Below are positions 9,509-18,556 of a stretch of DNA of 51,528 nt, piece by piece; the stretch's first letter is position 1, and each line of letters begins with the position of its first letter. A program made the position numbers and the translations under genes. The notes below the pieces were generated by a model. That model was not told the DNA's origin and made no database searches. It saw only the letters and a list, made by a program, of their open reading frames with translations. This DNA is from Candidatus Thalassarchaeum sp. (lineage in GTDB: Archaea; Thermoplasmatota; Poseidoniia; Poseidoniales; Thalassarchaeaceae), in the NCBI GenBank assembly GCA_022449945.1, contig JAKURM010000005.1, forward strand, positions 1 through 51,528, read 5' to 3'.

Positions 9509-12410
9509 TGATTGCCTCTGAGTCTCTACTGTCCAGGACGACCTTCAAAGGCGCTTCCAACCTTACATGCCTCAAACCCTTCTCCTCGGTCTCCGAATCC
9601 ATTGAATCAAGCCACTCCCAGTCTACCATGTCATCATTCATTATGGTCAGGTATCCTATGTTGAAAGTCACGATGTTTTGGAAGAAATGAGTACCTTGTG
9701 AAGGATCTACGTGTATGTCGGCCATGGGTGCTTCGACAATTGACTTAGCTCCCATGATCTGGTTCCACTGCACAGGAATTCCGAGAGAGGGGTCCGAAGA
9801 GCCCCATCTTCCAGGGCCAATCAGAAGGTATGGCCTGCCCTCCTCTCTAAGCTTGGCATCAATCTCCTCGATTAGGGGGACTAGGTCCAAGGTCCTCATT
9901 CTGTCCATGCGGTCTGGGTGTACGTAGATCACATCACAAATCCCCTCAATCACCCCGTTCCCAAGCGACTTGCTGCTGATGCACACTGCTCCCTCTCTAT
10001 CGACCTCGTCCAGTTTGATGTCTATGTCGACCGACTCGTCCATCAGGGGCCTGACTTGAAGTATCGCGAACTTCTTCACTCCCTTGGAATCGTCGACTTC
10101 TATGGCGAACTCGAGCTCAATGGGAGAGGCTAGGAAATCCTCGCATGTCTTCAGGACATGATTCAGAATTTGGGCAAGTGGGAACTTGTCGTGCTTCAGT
10201 ACTGGCGCGAAGGTCACCAACCTTGAACCACCTGCGCGCCTGATGGAATCAACAATGCGGTCATCAGAGGACACATACGTTGAACCGACAAGGGACAGCC
10301 TACCGTCTTCTTCGGCATCTGCCAGACTCAAGTGAAGCAGGTTCTCCACTTCTGCGACCCTAACGTCTCCTTCGTCCATGTCCATTGGAACTGCGAAGAA
10401 CCTGCTTTGCGAGGTTTCAATTATCGAATCTGTGCTATGGAACTGATGGATCCTCTTTGGCTGCCCCGGGCTGAACCTCAGGCATTTTCCTCCGGTAGAA
10501 ACCTGCCTCCCAAGTCCAATGCAAACTGCGGCTAATCCATCTTCCATCTTTAGTGGGTCTACGGGATAGTGGTTCCTGCTCCTTGCTGCACCGGAAATAT
10601 CTGGGTAGAACCTTCCATTGGATTCTCTTCCGACCACCTCTTGAATGACCACTGCCATTCGCTCGTCTTCTATGTTATTGGTGGTCGCGGTAACGTACGC
10701 CTTCGCACTGCTGTGGAATATTGACGCGTACACCAGTTTGATTGCTTGGAGCAGTCTTTTCATCCTAACATCCAATTCTGGGTGGTCATTGCCAATCATG
10801 TATGTAGCATAAACACCGGCGAATGGTTGGTGGCTAGAGTCTTCAAGTAGGCTAGATGAACGGACCGCTATTGGCCACTTTGTCTTGTCTAGCATATCTC
10901 TAATCTCATCCGTCTCTTCTTCTCCGAAGGAACCTCCAAGGAATGCCTCGTTGACCTCTTCGTCATTGCAATCGTTGTATGCAAACCTCGAGAGATCATT
11001 TCGGGAAATGAAATCACCGAAAATACCCGTTCCTATTACCACCGAATTCGGAACCACGAATTCCACCTCGGGAAAAGAATCCCCCAGTCTCAATTCTTCC
11101 ATCCTCGTGTAGAAGAATGCCAGTCCTCGACCCTTTCCACCAAGGCTACCTCGACCTATCCTCTGAAACCCAGATTTTTCGCTCCCCGAGTCGTGGTCAC
11201 GGATTGTCTGCCTCCTCACCCTGGCGATGTGTGACCTGATTGAATCCGAGACATATTTTCTTACTCCTTCCGAATCATCAAAGTCATCAAGCGTCATCGG
11301 TCTAATTGAAGCTGCCAGAGAAAACTCTGTCCTCGCCCTAAGCCAGTGTGAAAACTCGTTCCTCCGTGCATGGAACTCTATGGTCTCAATCGGCACATCG
11401 TCAACCAAGTCTGCCAGAGTCTCGAGGTTCGAGGCCCTGCATATCTCACTTCCCTCAGGAGTCCTGAATATGAAATCACCGAAACTCATCTCCTCAAGCA
11501 TGAACTCCTCGATCCTCTGGTAGAGTAACGGGTCCTCCTTATGCAGGAAAGGAACCTCCAATGCCTCCGCTTCTTCCTTGAGCTCGATGTTCTTTGACTG
11601 GAGGAGAATAGGCAGATATCTATGCCCGCTTTTTGCATATTTTACCAATTCCAGTCCTGCAACGTCCCTTTCACCAGATTGATTTGGGAACCTGCCATCG
11701 GTGAAAACTCCGATTATATTCCTCGAGTACTTGTCGATTATCTCCTTGGCCGAGTCCATATCGGATGCAAGCAGTATCTTAGCCCTAGCCCTAAGCCTTA
11801 GGAGCTTCTCGTGCAGATTCCCCCCGTCACCGATCAGTCTACTGGTCTGCCTGACTAGTTGAGTGTAGAGTAGGGGGAGATACGCAGAATAGAATCTACG
11901 ACTATCTTCTACAAGAAGAATAACTTGCACGTCCCCCTCCCTTACATCATTCTCGACGTTTTTCTCGTCTTCTATCAACTTGCAAATAGAAAGCAAAATC
12001 CTGCTATCTCCTCCCCAGACGAAAATCCTGTCTATTCCATCCCCTGTCTCCAGAGTAGCCAACTCTCGGGTATTCTGACTCAGTAATACCACTGGGATAC
12101 CTTCATGAATGTCTTTTACCATATTAGCGAATGTATTCGCATCCATCATTCCTACCTTTGACATTGTGATGATTAAGTCGAATTTTCTGGTATTCAGAAG
12201 TCCCATTGCGTCTTCTGCATCCGGGCTGTGAATTATCCTAGGGGCTTGCGATAGGTTCAGAATTGAATATTCTTCTTGGAGAATCTCTGCAAGGTATCCC
12301 GACTCTTCGAGAATATATCGATCGAATTGACTAGCAACAAGTAGAACTTCCCTTACCCGGTATGGCGTCAGGCGCTCGAACTTGTTCCAGTCTGTTAAGC
12401 TCCCGTCCAT
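9498..12410 (-). CDS. PEP/pyruvate-binding PPDK-like protein with receiver-like N-terminus
   Basis: This 970-aa protein has the PEP/pyruvate-binding, ATP-grasp-like N-terminal module of pyruvate phosphate dikinase and PEP synthase. It is seen in RGSLGGKGRGLAFF (around residues 425-440) and AVRSSSLLEDSSHQPFAGVY. The first 330 residues resemble one or two response-regulator receiver folds: REVLLVASQFDRYILEE, then VILLVEDSRRFYSAYLPLL with FTDGRFP. The swivelling phospho-histidine domain and the PEP-binding barrel of true PPDK/PpsA are absent, so it probably does not complete the pyruvate-to-PEP reaction. Related REC-PPDK proteins occur in many bacteria without an assigned function. It starts at ATG with GGAG nine bases upstream and its end overlaps the XPD-like gene, so the two are probably translationally coupled. 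A signalling or phosphotransfer role is inferred. Confidence 0.85.
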   Translation of the reverse strand: MDGSLTDWNKFERLTPYRVREVLLVASQFDRYILEESGYLAEILQEEYSILNLSQAPRIIHSPDAEDAMGLLNTRKFDLIITMSKVGMMDANTFANMVKDIHEGIPVVLLSQNTRELATLETGDGIDRIFVWGGDSRILLSICKLIEDEKNVENDVREGDVQVILLVEDSRRFYSAYLPLLYTQLVRQTSRLIGDGGNLHEKLLRLRARAKILLASDMDSAKEIIDKYSRNIIGVFTDGRFPNQSGERDVAGLELVKYAKSGHRYLPILLQSKNIELKEEAEALEVPFLHKEDPLLYQRIEEFMLEEMSFGDFIFRTPEGSEICRASNLETLADLVDDVPIETIEFHARRNEFSHWLRARTEFSLAASIRPMTLDDFDDSEGVRKYVSDSIRSHIARVRRQTIRDHDSGSEKSGFQRIGRGSLGGKGRGLAFFYTRMEELRLGDSFPEVEFVVPNSVVIGTGIFGDFISRNDLSRFAYNDCNDEEVNEAFLGGSFGEEETDEIRDMLDKTKWPIAVRSSSLLEDSSHQPFAGVYATYMIGNDHPELDVRMKRLLQAIKLVYASIFHSSAKAYVTATTNNIEDERMAVVIQEVVGRESNGRFYPDISGAARSRNHYPVDPLKMEDGLAAVCIGLGRQVSTGGKCLRFSPGQPKRIHQFHSTDSIIETSQSRFFAVPMDMDEGDVRVAEVENLLHLSLADAEEDGRLSLVGSTYVSSDDRIVDSIRRAGGSRLVTFAPVLKHDKFPLAQILNHVLKTCEDFLASPIELEFAIEVDDSKGVKKFAILQVRPLMDESVDIDIKLDEVDREGAVCISSKSLGNGVIEGICDVIYVHPDRMDRMRTLDLVPLIEEIDAKLREEGRPYLLIGPGRWGSSDPSLGIPVQWNQIMGAKSIVEAPMADIHVDPSQGTHFFQNIVTFNIGYLTIMNDDMVDWEWLDSMDSETEEKGLRHVRLEAPLKVVLDSRDSEAIIVR

Positions 12411-12459
12411 GTGTTATGTCTCCGTGACGGCATCGCATTTCAGAAGACCGGAGGGTTGC

Positions 12460-12477
12460 CCCGCACGTGAGTGCGGG
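12460..12477. other. Perfect GC-rich hairpin in the PPDK-like gene leader
   Basis: The arms CCCGCAC and GTGCGGG pair perfectly around a four-base loop. Read on the plus strand the loop is GTGA, a GNRA-type tetraloop; on the minus strand it is TCAC. The hairpin lies about 50 bases upstream of the PPDK-like start codon, in its presumed minus-strand leader, and next to a short GT/CA run. It could be a leader structure, a terminator of the upstream small ORF, or part of a structured RNA. Confidence 0.5.
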
Positions 12478-12496
12478 ACGTGTGTGTGTGCTGAGT

Positions 12497-12688
12497 CTAA
12501 CTCTTGTCAATAATCCTGCGGATTCTGGGTGCCTGCTTGGAACCGTAGCCTACTGCATTTGACAGTTTGGCCCTGTCCCTGACCTTCCTAAGTCCGCTCC
12601 CGAATCCCCTTGATCCGGTTGAATTTTGGTTGGGGGAGCGGTTGTCCCGCTCCCCCGTGTTTTTGTTGTGCATCCCATCATCGCTCAA
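12497..12688 (-). CDS. Small basic hypothetical protein, 63 aa (or structured RNA)
   Basis: This is a short ORF nine bases downstream of the ribbon-helix-helix gene on the same strand. The TTG start has a good GGTGA motif four bases upstream; an in-frame ATG lies five codons later. The product is strongly basic in its C-terminal half (GLRKVRDRAK, PRIRRIIDKS) and polar and low-complexity in the N-terminal half, which suggests nucleic-acid binding. The N-terminal half contains a perfect 10-bp hairpin, unusual inside a coding region, so part of the segment may instead be RNA. I do not recognise a family. The ribosome-binding site and operon position favour a real gene; the hairpins argue for caution. 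Confidence 0.45.
   Translation of the reverse strand: MSDDGMHNKNTGERDNRSPNQNSTGSRGFGSGLRKVRDRAKLSNAVGYGSKQAPRIRRIIDKS
12632..12656. other. Strong 10-bp GC hairpin
   Basis: The arms GGGGGAGCGG and CCGCTCCCCC pair perfectly around the five-base loop TTGTC. On the plus strand it is followed by GTGTTTTTGTTGTG, the layout of an intrinsic terminator, yet no plus-strand gene ends here. On the minus strand it falls inside the small 63-aa ORF and is followed by a purine-rich stretch without a T run. It may block antisense transcription, stabilise RNA, or belong to a noncoding RNA. Confidence 0.5.
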
Positions 12689-12697
12689 TCTCTCACC

Positions 12698-13063
12698 TTA
12701 AGCGTTCGAATCTTCGTCAAATCTAGAGCGCAGGTCGTCCATTCGCCTCTTCAGGAGCTCCCCGACGGTCGCCCCTTGGATCATTTCTTTGCTAATCGTC
12801 TCCCTAGCAGCCTGCCTCAGTACAACGTCTGCAGTCTCCCCGACGATCTTACAGTAGTCTCGTAGTCGTATAGTGAGGTCCGGGCCAAGGTTGACTTCCA
12901 CCCTGTCTCCTTGCCCTGGCAGGGGGATGGCAAGCATTCTTCTGACTGCCTCCCTTATTACGTCAGACCTGTTCCTCATTCCGTCAAATCCTACCAACCT
13001 GTCTAATTCCATCAGGTGGTCTTCTGGAATTCTTAGCGAGACCATTGGACTGTTGCCTGCCAT
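12698..13063 (-). CDS. Tandem ribbon-helix-helix DNA-binding regulator
   Basis: This 121-aa protein has a clear ribbon-helix-helix fold at the N-terminus: strand PMVSLRIP, helix EDHLMELDRLV, helix NRSDVIREAVRRML. A second segment with the same strand-helix-helix rhythm follows (VEVNLGPDLTIRLRDYC then ADVVLRQAARETI), suggesting two such motifs in one chain. Proteins of the CopG/Arc/MetJ class bind DNA operators as dimers through the strand. The ATG start has AGGAGG about nine bases upstream. It is transcribed away from the HD phosphohydrolase gene, and the shared spacer carries a repeat array that is a likely operator, so it may control itself and that neighbour. Assignment to the class is firm; the tandem interpretation is inference. 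Confidence 0.8.
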   Translation of the reverse strand: MAGNSPMVSLRIPEDHLMELDRLVGFDGMRNRSDVIREAVRRMLAIPLPGQGDRVEVNLGPDLTIRLRDYCKIVGETADVVLRQAARETISKEMIQGATVGELLKRRMDDLRSRFDEDSNA

Positions 13064-13106
13064 CTCCGGTTCCTCCTGAGTTTACGAGACACTGGGGTGG
13101 CATATA

Positions 13107-13148
13107 ATTGTATTGCAATTGAAATACAATTGAAAGACAATATAATTG
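13107..13148. promoter_or_regulatory. Phased AT-rich repeat array, probable RHH operator/promoter
   Basis: Three consecutive 11-base units, CAATTGAAATA, CAATTGAAAGA and CAATATAATTG, lie head to tail in the divergent spacer between the ribbon-helix-helix gene and the HD gene. They overlap an inverted repeat ATTGTATT-(8)-AATACAAT. A period of 11 places the units on one face of the helix, as expected for cooperative binding by a ribbon-helix-helix protein. TATAATT at the right-hand end could be the TATA box for the HD gene. Repeat structure is seen directly; the binding partner is inferred. Confidence 0.6.
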
Positions 13149-13162
13149 ATTTCCGATGACTT

Positions 13163-14539
13163 ATGTTTTACAACTTCAGTTCGATTGAAGGCATGGCGGC
13201 GTTTGGGTCGACCGGTGCTGCTGTGAAAATTATCAACGATGCAATCCATGGCCAGTTCAAGTTGGAGGGGGTTACTGAGGAACTCCTGGGGACTCCCGAG
13301 ATCAATAAGCTAAGCCACATCAAGCAATTGGGGCTTGCCCATCTGGTCTTTCCAGGTGCCCATCACACTAGGTTTGAACACTCGATGGGAGCCTCCCACA
13401 TCGCAGGAATGATGGCCGATTCTGTAGGCTTGGGCCAATATGAGAAGTCGACCCTGGAAGTAGCGGCAATGTTGCATGACGTCGGCCACGGCCCCTACTC
13501 TCACACACTTGAACACATCCTAAGTGAGAGGGGAGGCAAGGACCACATGTCCGTTACTGAAGGGATAATAATGGGGGATTACGATGTATTGATCGAAGGA
13601 GAGGGCAGACCGTTATCGAACCGAGACTCAATCCCAGAAATTCTCGAAAGAAACGGCCTCGAACCAAAACAGGTTGCTTCACTAATTAGGGGCCCCGATG
13701 CATCAGGAAAGGAACGTTCTCTAACCAATTGGACAGAAGGAATGTCGGATTTCTCTGGGGAAGACAAAACAATGGCACACTTGATTCACGGTTCGGTGGA
13801 TTGTGATCAGTTAGACTTCCTCCTTAGGGACTCTCATTTCACAGGAGTTAAGCATGGAGTAGTAGACTTGCACCCTCTTGTTGGATCGTTGGGGAGCCAA
13901 GGGGGTGACGTGGTGGTTGATCAGGGTGGTCTTTCCGCATTGGAAGGCATGCTTCTTGCAAGGGGGCTAATGTACAGTTCAGTTTACTTCCACCGCGTCA
14001 CGAGAGTGACAGAGGTCATGCTCTCCAGGGCAGTCGAGAAGGCAGGGGACAACCTTCCCGATTCCCTTGATCTCCAGAGACGCGTCGATGCTGAAATCTG
14101 GGGTGCTCTTTCGGATTCGGGGGGGTTCGCCAAGGACATGATTACCCGTCTGAAATACAGGAGGCTTCTGAAAGTCTGCCTGAGTAGGAGAAAGGAGGAC
14201 CTTTCCAAGGAAAATATTGAGTTCCTGGCATCTCTGGCCAATGACTCAAAGGCCAGAAGGACACTAGAGGATGAACTAGCTCATCGTTCAGGCCTGGAAC
14301 CGGGTTATGTCGCAATTGACGTTCCTAGTGTCAAACTTCTCCTATCCGAACCTAGAATGTCACAGGTCGATGTGAGGATCGTAGGTGATGATGGGAAAAC
14401 AAGGTGGTTGAGGGAGATGACCCCTATGGCCGATGCTCTGAAGAAAAGGCAGGTAAGCCAGGATGTTGTATACGTAATGACTGTACCAGGTTCAGAGAAG
14501 AAAGTCGCCGAAATAGCAGAAAGGCATCTATTCTCATAG
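13163..14539 (+). CDS. HD-domain phosphohydrolase (SAMHD1/dGTPase-like)
   Basis: This is a 458-aa metal-dependent phosphohydrolase of the COG1078 group, related to dNTP triphosphohydrolases such as SAMHD1 and bacterial dGTPase. The HD signature is complete: His in HTRFEHS (residue 73), His-Asp in AAMLHDVGHGPYSH (105-106), and the later Asp in VDCDQLDFLLRD (about 215). The length suits the family. Typical homologues begin close to the VKIINDAIHG segment, here at residue 21, so the ATG at 13193 (Met11) may be the true start. It is transcribed divergently from the ribbon-helix-helix regulator across the repeat array, which suggests control by that regulator. The substrate cannot be told from sequence; dNTP hydrolysis is a reasonable family-based guess. 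Confidence 0.88.
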   Translation: MFYNFSSIEGMAAFGSTGAAVKIINDAIHGQFKLEGVTEELLGTPEINKLSHIKQLGLAHLVFPGAHHTRFEHSMGASHIAGMMADSVGLGQYEKSTLEVAAMLHDVGHGPYSHTLEHILSERGGKDHMSVTEGIIMGDYDVLIEGEGRPLSNRDSIPEILERNGLEPKQVASLIRGPDASGKERSLTNWTEGMSDFSGEDKTMAHLIHGSVDCDQLDFLLRDSHFTGVKHGVVDLHPLVGSLGSQGGDVVVDQGGLSALEGMLLARGLMYSSVYFHRVTRVTEVMLSRAVEKAGDNLPDSLDLQRRVDAEIWGALSDSGGFAKDMITRLKYRRLLKVCLSRRKEDLSKENIEFLASLANDSKARRTLEDELAHRSGLEPGYVAIDVPSVKLLLSEPRMSQVDVRIVGDDGKTRWLREMTPMADALKKRQVSQDVVYVMTVPGSEKKVAEIAERHLFS

Positions 14540-14582
14540 TCCCTTCTCGCTCACTGGACCTTTGGAACATTGAAAAGGGTGA

Positions 14583-16008
<1,426 letters not shown>

Positions 16009-16016
16009 GAATCTAG

Positions 16017-17705
16017 TCATTCGTCCTCTCTAGAATTGGCTACAAACGCATATCCGGCAATGCCAGTTCCAATCAAAAGTGCGATCATAATTGGCACAAC
16101 CAATCGACTACCCTCATCTTCACTCGCGTCTGACCAAGTCACGATCCCACTTGTCATCACTCCCCCACCGAAGGATGAATCATCCACGAGTTGCGTTGGA
16201 GTCAGAATTCTGCAAGAAAGGAAATCATCACCCACTGCAGTTGTTCTCCAACTGAAGGAAATCGAGGCTTGGGAACCAGGTCCCACCAAAGTACTGGGGA
16301 ATGAAGGGGAGATCTGGGCAGTTTCCCCAGTGCTATTCCCATCGCAGTTGATGGCTAGCGATGCAGCAGCAGTCCCGGTATTGGAAAGTACAGCTTCTAC
16401 TTCCACCGACTCTCCAATCTGGACAGAATCGACGGTATTTCCATCTTCATCTAAGGTGGTAACCGAAATCCACTCAATGTGAGGTGTGCCTTGGTCTACT
16501 ACGACTACAGAATCCAAACCAAGATCAAACTGGCCGCCACCATAGTTGCTTATTCCCGAGGCTTCAGGATTCCATGCCGTCCTGTAGTCAGTAATTGTCA
16601 CCACGGCCTGCTCGACCCATATCGAATCGTCTTCCCAAGTATTGTGCTCTGACCATGCTATCTCGACCACTCTCTCCCTTCCGCCATCGATGAAGGAAAC
16701 TCCCATTTCGTTACTGAAGTTGGAATAGCTAGGAAATTTATGCATCCCGGATATCTCGTATGTGACGAACATTGCATCGAAGGAAAGACTCTGGCCGGAT
16801 ATCCTCCTCTCCCACTTGTCGGTTAATCCGCCGGAACCGCTCACACCTTCTCCCCAGATGATTGATGAATGTGCCATGGCCCTGACGTCATGATCATCTG
16901 TACTGTTTGTGATTTGCGTATTTCCCCCTAGGTGAATTCCTGCATCATCGCTAGTCAATATGATCGGTCCGACCCTATCAAGAGATGAATCGTTAATGTG
17001 AATACTTCCCGATGAGGAGATATGTCCCCCGAATACTGAAGAGACAATTGACTCCATGGAACCATCAATATCGATAGTGAACCCAGGTTCGCCATTAATC
17101 ATCATATTTCTATGGGAGAAATCTGCAGCATCGGACCAGACCCTCTCTTGGCCACCCTTCTCAACACTGATCTCGCCAAGAGAAATCGGATGGCAAAGCG
17201 GACCAGTAAACCCCACCCACGTATCAACCGGGCCGTTTCCGAGAGGAATGAAATCCTCATCGCCACTCAGGTCCTTAGTATCGTTTCCAAAATGGGCAAT
17301 TACGCCGTCCAGCGTGAATCCTTGAATCGGCCGTACATACATCCTAACATTCTGGTCGGAGGCTGAAGAGGCCAATACTGCCGACCTGTTCCCTTCGTCA
17401 CAATATCCGAATCCGGCTAATCCAGATGGGGGTTGGCTTGCACTTAATCCCGAATTTTCTAGAGTCAATGAGGATGTTGAATCGACATAGATATTGACTC
17501 CATTGCTAATATCTACTTGCGAATTTACTAATGATAGTGAACCCCCGTTAACTACTCTGACATTCTGTGATAGCGTCATGTCGTCCGACCATGATATATT
17601 CGACTCGATGATGATGTCATCTCCTTCCGCTACAGCATTACACGGAATGAAGGCAACTGAGAATAATAGTACGAGGCACAACGTAATCGGATTTCTTCTG
17701 TTCAT
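16017..17705 (-). CDS. Membrane-anchored exported protein with CARDB-like domain
   Basis: ATG at 17705 gives a 562-aa product with a canonical signal peptide (MNRRNPITLCLVLLFSVAF, then CNAVAEG). The upstream GTG at 17741 and ATG at 17732 would lengthen the signal region awkwardly. The first half has short hydrophobic strands with recurrent N/D/S turns (SLSLVNSQVDISNG, SLTLENSG), suggestive of a beta-helix. The C-terminal third resembles a CARDB-type Ig-like domain (QIGESVEVEAVLSNTGTAA). A terminal membrane helix (VPIMIALLIGTGIAGYAFVA) and a short charged tail anchor it. It probably resides on the outer face of the cytoplasmic membrane. The specific role is unknown. It is divergent from carS. 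Confidence 0.8.
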   Translation of the reverse strand: MNRRNPITLCLVLLFSVAFIPCNAVAEGDDIIIESNISWSDDMTLSQNVRVVNGGSLSLVNSQVDISNGVNIYVDSTSSLTLENSGLSASQPPSGLAGFGYCDEGNRSAVLASSASDQNVRMYVRPIQGFTLDGVIAHFGNDTKDLSGDEDFIPLGNGPVDTWVGFTGPLCHPISLGEISVEKGGQERVWSDAADFSHRNMMINGEPGFTIDIDGSMESIVSSVFGGHISSSGSIHINDSSLDRVGPIILTSDDAGIHLGGNTQITNSTDDHDVRAMAHSSIIWGEGVSGSGGLTDKWERRISGQSLSFDAMFVTYEISGMHKFPSYSNFSNEMGVSFIDGGRERVVEIAWSEHNTWEDDSIWVEQAVVTITDYRTAWNPEASGISNYGGGQFDLGLDSVVVVDQGTPHIEWISVTTLDEDGNTVDSVQIGESVEVEAVLSNTGTAAASLAINCDGNSTGETAQISPSFPSTLVGPGSQASISFSWRTTAVGDDFLSCRILTPTQLVDDSSFGGGVMTSGIVTWSDASEDEGSRLVVPIMIALLIGTGIAGYAFVANSREDE

Positions 17706-17823
17706 TGCCAATCCGTCCCGACAGTAGGCCATGAATATCACCCCTCCGGACTCAATCTTTCCACAGATTCTTCTCTTCCGTAATCGTGCGAAGGTTCATC
17801 CTCCGAATTTCACTGCCACGGGC

Positions 17824-18507
17824 ATGTCATCGAATTCACTTCCTTGGGATGACCCCTTTATCGCACCACTTCTGGTGCTCTGGCTATATCTCCCAGGATA
17901 CCTTTCCAATACTGCTGCAATGCTAGGTGGAAAGTGGATTCCCGATTTGACAGGAATCCCCGTATTCAATATTGATGGAGGCAGGGTGATGTCAGATGGG
18001 AACCGAGTTTTGGGGGATGGCAAGACATGGAATGGTCTAATCGGGGGAACCATAGGAGGGGGCCTATTGGGGGTCCTAACTCATTCAATTTCGAATGGAA
18101 ATTCAGTGGATTCTGCTCCATTCCTCGACCCACTCTCGACATATGGGACGAACTCCTCGGAGATCTCAGATTCATGGTTCTACTTCGGAGGAGAATCGGT
18201 TACTGCATTCACAATCGGATGTGTTCTTGGATTTGGGTGCCTGGTGGGCGACTCAGCGGGGTCCTTCGTCAAGCGCCGACTAGGTCACAAGAGGGAGGGA
18301 GACGTTAGCTCACAGGCCCCTCTGCTAGACACCCTTCCCTTTGCAATCTCTGCGTTTCTGTTCGGACAACTATTTCTAAGCCCGTCAATAGTTGGAAGCT
18401 CCGAGCTACTAATGGGTATGGCCATACTTCTCATTCTTACCCCTATTATGCACCGGTCTTTCAACGTCTTAGGATATCGACTTGGGCTAAAGTCTGTTCC
18501 ATACTAG
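17824..18507 (+). CDS. carS: CDP-archaeol synthase (CarS)
   Basis: CarS transfers CMP from CTP to unsaturated archaetidic acid (2,3-bis-geranylgeranylglyceryl phosphate), activating it for polar head-group addition in archaeal lipid synthesis. It is an integral membrane enzyme. Family motifs are LPGYLSNTAA, DGGRVMSDGNRVLGDGKTWNG, GDSAGSFVKRRLGHKRE and LLDTLPF, with several hydrophobic helices around them. ATG at 17824 gives 227 residues with the first helix at 11-24. The ORF-track start at 17731 would add 31 residues without family resemblance and would overlap the divergent gene's leader. An insertion of roughly 40 residues after GGTIGGGLLGVL makes it longer than typical CarS (about 170-180 aa). 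purD follows 49 bases downstream. Confidence 0.9.
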   Translation: MSSNSLPWDDPFIAPLLVLWLYLPGYLSNTAAMLGGKWIPDLTGIPVFNIDGGRVMSDGNRVLGDGKTWNGLIGGTIGGGLLGVLTHSISNGNSVDSAPFLDPLSTYGTNSSEISDSWFYFGGESVTAFTIGCVLGFGCLVGDSAGSFVKRRLGHKREGDVSSQAPLLDTLPFAISAFLFGQLFLSPSIVGSSELLMGMAILLILTPIMHRSFNVLGYRLGLKSVPY

Positions 18508-18556
18508 GCAGACCGCATATCGGAATCCATTATCAGCCACATTACTAGCGCAAACC

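Noticed and set aside
9498-12410. Calling the PPDK-like gene ppdK or ppsA
   Set aside because: The phospho-histidine and PEP-barrel domains are missing, so the canonical reaction is unlikely.
12479-12490. GT dinucleotide repeat
   Set aside because: Only about five units; too short to call a microsatellite or a Z-DNA element.
12497-13063. RHH regulator plus small ORF as a toxin-antitoxin pair
   Set aside because: The small basic ORF shows no RelE, ParE, MazF or other toxin feature, and the RHH protein appears to have two DNA-binding motifs rather than a toxin-neutralising tail. It is not excluded but not supported.
17731-17823. N-terminal extension of CarS
   Set aside because: The added residues lack hydrophobic or conserved character and would overlap the leader of the divergent gene; ATG 17824 sits right before the first membrane helix.
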